Source: Chloroflexota bacterium
Lineage (GTDB): Bacteria > Chloroflexota > Anaerolineae > Anaerolineales > Villigracilaceae
Direction: 5' to 3'
Length of the DNA: 11,021 bases
Assembly (NCBI GenBank): GCA_021796315.1
Contig: JAJYOH010000150.1
Location: 1-11,021 of the forward strand
Made by a program: the position numbers and the translations under genes. Every line of letters starts with the position of its first letter. Position 1 is the stretch's first letter. The notes below the pieces were generated by a model. The model was not told the origin of the DNA. It saw nothing but the letters and a program-made list of their open reading frames with translations, and searched no databases. Below, in pieces: positions 7,211 to 11,021 of the stretch.

Positions 7211-8836
7211 ATGAATCAGACACCCTGGTATAAAGACGCAGTTTTCTATCAAATTTACGTCCGTGCATTTTATGACAGCAATGGCGATGGCCATGGGGAC
7301 CTGAACGGGATAACCCAAAAATTGGATTATCTGCAAACCCTTGGGGTGGATTGCATCTGGCTGATGCCGTTTTATCCCTCGCCATTGAAAGACGATGGCT
7401 ATGACATTGCTGATTTCTACAACATCGCAGAGATCTTCGGATCGGTGGATGATCTCAAAGCGCTAATTGAAGCCGCGCACGCACGCGATATCCGCATCGT
7501 CATGGACCTGGTCTTGAATCACACATCCGACGAGCACCCGTGGTTCAAGGCATCGCGTTCAGACCGTAATTCTCCCTACCGTGATTATTACGTCTGGAGC
7601 GATACAGACCAGAAATTCGCCGGTACACGCATCATCTTTGTTGATACCGAACCATCCAACTGGACATGGGATGAAAAGACGAAGCAGTATTATTGGCATC
7701 GTTTCTATGCCAGCCAGCCGGACTTGAACTACGATAATCCCAAAGTGCAGGGAGAGATGCTCAATGTAGAGCGCTTCTGGCTGGACTTGGGAATCGACGG
7801 TTTCCGTGCGGACGCGGTGCCGTATCTCTTTGAACGCGAGGAAACCAACTGTGAGAACCTGCCTGAGACCCACATCTATCTCAAAAAACTGCGTGCCTTC
7901 ATGGATAAAAATTATCCCGGCCGTATATTGCTCTGCGAAGCCAACCAATGGCCTGAAGATGTCCGTTCTTATTTCGGCGATGGTGATGAATTCCACATGG
8001 GCTTCCACTTTCCCATTATGCCGCGCATTTATATGGGGCTCAAAAAAGGCGACGTCACTGACCTCCTTGAAATCATAAATCGCACGCCGGCCATTCCCGA
8101 AAATTGCCAATGGTGCACCTTCCTCCGCAACCACGACGAACTGACTCTCGAAATGGTCACGCCGGAAGAACGTCAGTGGATGTGGGAACAATATGCGCCC
8201 GAACCGCGCATGCGACTCAATCTCGGCATCCGTCGTCGTCTCGCGCCTTTGCTCGATAATGATCGCCGCAAGATCGAGCTGGCAAATTCTCTGCTCTTCA
8301 CATTGCCCGGCTCGCCTGTCATTTACTACGGCGATGAAATTGGCATGGGCGATAACATTTGGCTCGATGATCGCAACGGCGTACGCACGCCGATGCAGTG
8401 GGACGATTCACCGAATGGCGGCTTCACCAGCGCCAAACCTTTTGCGCCATTGCTCAAAGGTCAATATGGTCCACAGCATGTCAACGTTGCCGCGCAAATG
8501 ACTGACCCTGATTCTCTTTTGCGAGCCATGCGGCGAATGATCGCTGCGCGCAAACAATATCACGTTTTTGGCTGGGGTAGTTTCGAGTGGATCGATGCAG
8601 GCACAAATTCAATCGCGGCTTACACGCGCAAATATAAAAACGAAACCATGCTCATTCTCAACAACCTCAGCGATCAAAAACAAACTGTCCATTTACCTTT
8701 CAGCGAGGCCACCAACATTCTTTCCAACGAAACTGCTCCGCTCGAATCGCTGACACTTCAACCATTTCAATATCTCTGGCTTCTGGTGACTACTCCCACG
8801 TCTGAAGGCGGATTTTTGAAATTAAACAAATCGTAG
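7211..8836 (+). CDS. treS: Trehalose synthase / maltose alpha-D-glucosyltransferase (GH13)
   Basis: This enzyme interconverts maltose and trehalose by intramolecular transglucosylation in the cytosol. The 541-residue protein matches TreS (GH13_16) from end to end. It opens with [20 protein letters not shown], followed by [14 protein letters not shown] and [20 protein letters not shown]. The nucleophile Asp201 is in [14 protein letters not shown], the acid/base Glu243 in [11 protein letters not shown], and Asp309 in [27 protein letters not shown] and [15 protein letters not shown] are TreS signatures. The C-terminal beta domain ends near residue 530; no maltokinase domain is fused. The start at 7211 fits the family N-terminus, though the Shine-Dalgarno is weak (GGTAAG). 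It is the last gene of the sugar operon, behind the hairpin at 7160-7192. The context suggests the importer brings in trehalose or maltose, or that TreS draws on it for trehalose. A plain alpha-glucosidase is less likely given the signatures. Confidence 0.92.
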   Translation: MNQTPWYKDAVFYQIYVRAFYDSNGDGHGDLNGITQKLDYLQTLGVDCIWLMPFYPSPLKDDGYDIADFYNIAEIFGSVDDLKALIEAAHARDIRIVMDLVLNHTSDEHPWFKASRSDRNSPYRDYYVWSDTDQKFAGTRIIFVDTEPSNWTWDEKTKQYYWHRFYASQPDLNYDNPKVQGEMLNVERFWLDLGIDGFRADAVPYLFEREETNCENLPETHIYLKKLRAFMDKNYPGRILLCEANQWPEDVRSYFGDGDEFHMGFHFPIMPRIYMGLKKGDVTDLLEIINRTPAIPENCQWCTFLRNHDELTLEMVTPEERQWMWEQYAPEPRMRLNLGIRRRLAPLLDNDRRKIELANSLLFTLPGSPVIYYGDEIGMGDNIWLDDRNGVRTPMQWDDSPNGGFTSAKPFAPLLKGQYGPQHVNVAAQMTDPDSLLRAMRRMIAARKQYHVFGWGSFEWIDAGTNSIAAYTRKYKNETMLILNNLSDQKQTVHLPFSEATNILSNETAPLESLTLQPFQYLWLLVTTPTSEGGFLKLNKS

Positions 8837-9061
8837 CAGGCACCTGCTTCGGGTCTTATACGGTTTTATCCTTCAAATGTAATATTCTGGCAGCAGCTTG
8901 ATGGGGACTCCGTCAGATATCATATTTTTCCCATTGGCAACAATATTCATCAAAGAGGGCTTTTGACAATTATGCGCCAGCCACTTACAACTCGATAATA
9001 TCCGGATTAACGATCCGCGTTTATCAACCCACACTGTAGTATTGATGCAAAAGGATGAGGG
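8837..9061. other. Intergenic stretch after treS, no gene recognised
   Basis: No convincing reading frame was seen on either strand. A short 5-bp stem with a GCAC loop (AGCAG/CTGCT, 8835-8848) overlaps the treS stop but lacks a T-run, so the real end of the operon transcript is not identified. The rest is AT-rich non-coding sequence leading into a transposase remnant on the minus strand. It may include the outer part of that old IS, but no terminal inverted repeat could be recognised. Confidence 0.5.
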
Positions 9062-9237
9062 TCAATTTGTATGAGTCGTGTGGGAATAACTGTGGTGCAG
9101 ACCACCAAGGATTGCTCTGGATTTGATTCCCCTGGCTGCGTTTGACCTGGGCAGATCATAGTGGTCGGGGATACGTTGACCAACGCCCTGATGCGGCCGA
9201 TCCTGATTGAAGTAAACGATATATTCCTGAACCCCCG
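9062..9237 (-). pseudogene. C-terminal remnant of a transposase (integrase core)
   Basis: On the minus strand about 58 codons are open, ending at TGA (9062-9064), and read VQEYIVYFNQDRPHQGVGQ, then RIPDHYDLPRSNAARG and a short tail. The YFNQDRPHQGVGQRIP block is the typical end of IS481/IS3-like DDE transposases just after the catalytic Glu region. There is no start codon or catalytic core. A TAG lies a few codons upstream in the same frame, and the sequence then runs straight into the dispersed repeat at 9243-9298. It is a decayed IS tail. It does not match the visible part of the transposase at 1-516 because the two fragments cover opposite ends of such proteins, so a common origin cannot be tested here. 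Confidence 0.75.
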
Positions 9238-9242
9238 GTGTT

Positions 9243-9298
9243 GGCTACTTCAGTCATCCGCCCAGATTTGTAAAGTAAAACAAACTGTGGATAGAAAA
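9243..9298. repeat. Dispersed repeat, copy 1 (longer form)
   Basis: GGCTACTTcaGTCATCCGCCCA at 9243-9264, then 18 unique bases, then aaCTGTGgATAGAAAA at 9283-9298. The same two blocks occur in the same order and orientation at 10066-10103 without the spacer. Copy 1 lies at the edge of the transposase remnant and downstream of vapC. It could be a decayed IS end or a small dispersed element. Confidence 0.65.
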
Positions 9299-9353
9299 GA
9301 TCCAATATCTAACGAAATCCCCATAGTCCATCGCGAGTGAGACAAGCGCGGGC

Positions 9354-9749
9354 CTATGGATGAACCACTCGCAACCCCCAATGCTTTTCATATCCATCAA
9401 AGTCACTGTCATTATGCAATAAATCGTGCTTGTTTTCAATGCAATATGTGGCAATGAGACTATCTATCGTCTTGCGGACGGTGACTCCCTTGCGTCTTAA
9501 CATGCGATAATTACGCGCGCTTTGCAACGCTAGTTCGGGGGTAACTATCTCTACCTGAATATATTTCCCGAATGCGCGGCGGGCTTTTTCAAAATCGGCA
9601 TCGTTTCGAAATCCTTGCAGGACTTCCGCCAAAATTAAGTCGCCAATCAGAATTGGCGTTTTGTCCGCGATCTGGTGAAGATAATCAGTCTGCAAATTAT
9701 CGACACCATTGAAGTAGTCAATCCAAACTGTAGAATCAACAACAAGCAT
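9354..9749 (-). CDS. vapC: VapC-family PIN-domain ribonuclease toxin
   Basis: The toxin of a type II toxin-antitoxin pair, expected to cleave RNA (often tRNA or rRNA in this family) when the antitoxin is lost. The 131-residue length is typical. The PIN active-site acids are all visible: D5 in MLVVDSTVWIDYF, E42 in LAEVLQGF, D96 in RKTIDSLIATYC and D114 in LLHNDSDFD. Its ATG lies two bases after the vapB stop, so the two genes are translated from one mRNA; only a weak Shine-Dalgarno (GGGAA) lies in the vapB end. The complete set of catalytic residues argues for an active toxin. The RNA target is not known. Confidence 0.93.
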   Translation of the reverse strand: MLVVDSTVWIDYFNGVDNLQTDYLHQIADKTPILIGDLILAEVLQGFRNDADFEKARRAFGKYIQVEIVTPELALQSARNYRMLRRKGVTVRKTIDSLIATYCIENKHDLLHNDSDFDGYEKHWGLRVVHP

Positions 9750-9751
9750 GG

Positions 9752-9955
9752 TTAATTCCCAATGCGCGATAGACGTTGATCATGAAGATTTCCCTCCCAT
9801 TTCAACTTGCCACGCAAATTGCGGATTTCAGCCTGTTCACGCAATAAGATGAGCGTGCGCAAAGCCTCCTGCACCACTTCCCGTTTGGTTTTGATCCCTG
9901 TTAATTTTTGGGCGCGCTCGACGAGTTTGTCGTCAAGCACAATATTGGTTCGCAT
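9752..9955 (-). CDS. vapB: VapB-family antitoxin
   Basis: The antitoxin partner of the adjacent VapC, 67 residues. The N-terminal part (about 1-40, MRTNIVLDDKLVERAQKLTG then IKTKREVVQEALRTLI) is a ribbon-helix-helix DNA-binding domain of the VapB (DUF2191-like) type. The C-terminal tail (LRGKLKWEGN...) is the family's toxin-binding segment. The ATG has a GAGG Shine-Dalgarno six bases upstream. It comes first in the operon, as usual for antitoxins. It should repress its own promoter through the inverted repeat at 9974-10006. Confidence 0.93.
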   Translation of the reverse strand: MRTNIVLDDKLVERAQKLTGIKTKREVVQEALRTLILLREQAEIRNLRGKLKWEGNLHDQRLSRIGN

Positions 9956-9973
9956 TTCTGCCTCTTTCCCGTG

Positions 9974-10006
9974 TGTATAATTTTCAATTATTATGTGTAT
10001 TATACA
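9974..10006 (-). promoter_or_regulatory. vapBC promoter/operator inverted repeat
   Basis: TGTATAAT (9974-9981) and ATTATACA (9999-10006) form a perfect 8-bp inverted repeat with a 17-base spacer, 18 bases upstream of the vapB ATG. Read on the minus strand, the distal arm contains a perfect TATAAT -10 box, so RHH antitoxin binding would cover it. No good -35 was found. The operator role is inferred from position and symmetry. Confidence 0.6.
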
Positions 10007-10065
10007 TCAGAATAACCCAATTCATCGCTTCGACTTCACTCAGCGCGAGCCTTCCATCCCTAGCT

Positions 10066-10103
10066 GGCTACTTGGGTCATCCGCCCAAGCTGTGAATAGA
10101 AAA
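10066..10103. repeat. Dispersed repeat, copy 2 (shorter form)
   Basis: GGCTACTTggGTCATCCGCCCA (10066-10087) is followed at once by agCTGTGaATAGAAAA (10088-10103). This matches both blocks of the copy at 9243-9298 with four mismatches over 38 bases but lacks its 18-base internal segment. It lies between vapBC and the 3' end of arsD, so the two copies bracket the toxin-antitoxin module in direct orientation. Confidence 0.65.
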
Positions 10104-10130
10104 ACACCTACTATCTGGTAGCTGAGGTAA

Positions 10131-10532
10131 TTAACCAAGACAGGAGTGGTAAATTCTGGATTTGATACTGAGTCGCTTTACCGTTCCGTTTAATGCTGTA
10201 CGGATCTCATCCAGTGTTGGATATGCACCTATTTTAATAACCTTGCCGCGCACAACGATGATAGGCAGGGATGCCATTTCTTTTTCGCGTACCAGTTTCA
10301 TTACCTGCGCGTTCCCTAGAAAAGCGCTGGGATGACTGGTCATCTGGTAACGCTCCACGCGCAGGTTTTCGCGCTGGAGGGGCTGGATCATTTCATTTAT
10401 ATCCAGCAGAGTCTGGTCGAGAGTTGGCCCACATAATTCCGTAGGACAACACATCGGCGGGTCGAGAAATCCCACGTCAGCTGGGACAATTGATGTAGGC
10501 AGGGTATTCAACAGGGGGATGACATTGCTCAT
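10131..10532 (-). CDS. arsD: ArsD-family arsenic metallochaperone / trans-acting regulator
   Basis: ArsD binds As(III)/Sb(III) and passes it to the ArsA ATPase; it also acts as a weak repressor of ars operons. The 133-residue protein carries the family core FLDPPMCCPTELCGPTLD with the three conserved cysteines C28, C29 and C34. The thioredoxin-fold motifs VERYQMTSHPSAFL, ASLPIIVVRGKV and GAYPTLDEIRTAL follow. About 20 extra residues precede the core; the ATG at 10530-10532 has a GGAGA ten bases upstream. The last 17 residues after ALNG look unrelated to the family and end next to a dispersed repeat, so the natural C-terminus may have been replaced. The vicinal cysteine pairs found at the end of enterobacterial ArsD are absent. 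It lies downstream of arsR with a 73-base gap, probably in one operon. No ArsA or ArsB gene follows in the window. Confidence 0.88.
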   Translation of the reverse strand: MSNVIPLLNTLPTSIVPADVGFLDPPMCCPTELCGPTLDQTLLDINEMIQPLQRENLRVERYQMTSHPSAFLGNAQVMKLVREKEMASLPIIVVRGKVIKIGAYPTLDEIRTALNGTVKRLSIKSRIYHSCLG

Positions 10533-10605
10533 GATATTTCAATCTCCATAAAAGGGTTCGGGTAAGAAAACTACTTTTCTGAAACAGCCATAAAGGAAGG
10601 GAGGT

Positions 10606-11021
10606 TCATGCTGTTTTCGGGTTTTTATCCGAGATCAATACTGGCGCACATTGCGGACATTCGCAGGATGGATTTACCTGGGTATCGATGAGCACGGAAA
10701 CGGATTTAGCGGAGAGTCCGCTCAGGCGGGCGGAGGCAGTGATCAGATCCAGAGAAGAAGTATCTTTTAGTCGATAAAAAACGTAGCGGCCTTCGCGTCG
10801 ATCTTGCAAAATACCTGCTTTGCGAAGCGCCATCAAATGCTGGGAGATGTAGGCTTGCCGCCAGCCCAGCGCGGCTTCAAGATGACAGACGCAGGCTTCG
10901 CCGGTCCCGCTGGCAAGGAGGATGGCGATGCATTGCGAAGAGGCGATGACGGACAGTGGGGCGGCGTTGGCGAAGTAACCGATTCTGTAAATGATAGCGG
11001 GCGCGGAGGTTTCTCTGCGCC
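10606..11021 (-). CDS. arsR: ArsR/SmtB-family metalloregulator, 5' end beyond the right edge
   Basis: A metal-responsive winged-helix repressor. The minus-strand frame is open from the window edge for 137 codons to the TGA at 10606-10608, and no plausible start lies inside, so the N-terminus is missing. Numbering visible residues, 43-45 is the metal-sensing CVC in GEACVCHLEAALG. The recognition helix region is WRQAYISQHLMALRKAG (53-69), and the wing is RREGRYVFYRL (75-85). ArsR proteins bind as dimers to their own promoter and let go on As(III) or a similar thiophilic metal. The C-terminus carries further cysteines, CECPQC at 119-124, which could form a second metal site. It precedes arsD on the same strand. 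A short minus-strand version starting at TTG 10836 would lack half of the DNA-binding domain and is not correct. Confidence 0.9.
   Translation of the reverse strand, partial: RRETSAPAIIYRIGYFANAAPLSVIASSQCIAILLASGTGEACVCHLEAALGWRQAYISQHLMALRKAGILQDRREGRYVFYRLKDTSSLDLITASARLSGLSAKSVSVLIDTQVNPSCECPQCAPVLISDKNPKTA

Noticed and set aside
7559..8191. Minus-strand open frame of 210 codons inside treS
   Set aside because: Its length comes from codon bias on the opposite strand of a strongly conserved GH13 gene; no family resemblance was seen.
8835..8848. Short hairpin at the end of treS as the operon terminator
   Set aside because: The stem is only 5 bp with a 4-base loop and no T-run follows.
9254..9454. 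Minus-strand open frame of 66 codons overlapping the 3' end of vapC
   Set aside because: It overlaps vapC in another frame and crosses the repeat; no domain or ribosome binding site was seen.
10565..10580. AGAAAA/TTTTCT stem with CTAC loop between arsR and arsD as a terminator
   Set aside because: It is short, AT-only apart from one pair, and arsD lacks another obvious promoter; chance is likely.

Overview
The window looks like a piece of a chromosome or metagenomic contig from a monoderm-type member of the Chloroflexota, most likely an Anaerolineae relative. This is inferred from the overall style of the proteins (AglEFG-type alpha-glucoside importer, lipoprotein with a Pro/Thr/Ala linker, TreS, RHH/PIN toxin-antitoxin); no rRNA or marker gene is present to prove it. 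No tRNA, rRNA or CRISPR was seen.

Layout. (1) 1-617: one end of an insertion sequence with the N-terminal 172 codons of a DDE transposase on the minus strand, running off the left edge. The right IS end carries short direct repeats and finishes in a sequence that also supplies a perfect -35 box. (2) 612-8836: a plus-strand sugar locus. A LacI-family regulator has a near-consensus promoter and a 12-bp palindromic operator. An identical operator lies ahead of a substrate-binding lipoprotein, two ABC permeases (AglF- and AglG-like), a GH63/MGH1-like glycoside hydrolase broken by a one-base frameshift, and trehalose synthase (TreS). A strong hairpin separates the binding protein from the permeases, and a terminator-like hairpin separates the hydrolase from treS. 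No ATPase gene is in the cluster, so a shared MsmK/UgpC-type ATPase elsewhere is expected. (3) 8837-9353: a gene-poor stretch with the C-terminal remnant of a second transposase and the first copy of a short dispersed repeat. (4) 9354-10006: a vapBC toxin-antitoxin module on the minus strand with its own inverted-repeat operator, followed by the second copy of the repeat. (5) 10131-11021: arsD and a 5'-truncated arsR on the minus strand, with no arsenic pump gene visible downstream.

How it fits together. The sugar genes form a regulated uptake and processing unit for an alpha-glucoside such as trehalose, maltose or a glucosyl compatible solute. The binding protein captures it, the two permeases import it, TreS interconverts maltose and trehalose, and the GH63-like enzyme (if functional) hydrolyses an alpha-glycoside. 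The right-hand part is accessory DNA assembled by insertion events.

The most striking observation is that the second permease carries what looks like a complete small c-type cytochrome domain (CxxCH, a candidate distal Met, a C-terminal helix) inserted in frame in the loop after its first membrane segment. Topology puts this on the outside of the membrane, where haem attachment takes place. A haem-bearing sugar permease would be an unusual architecture and is the best candidate here for something undescribed.
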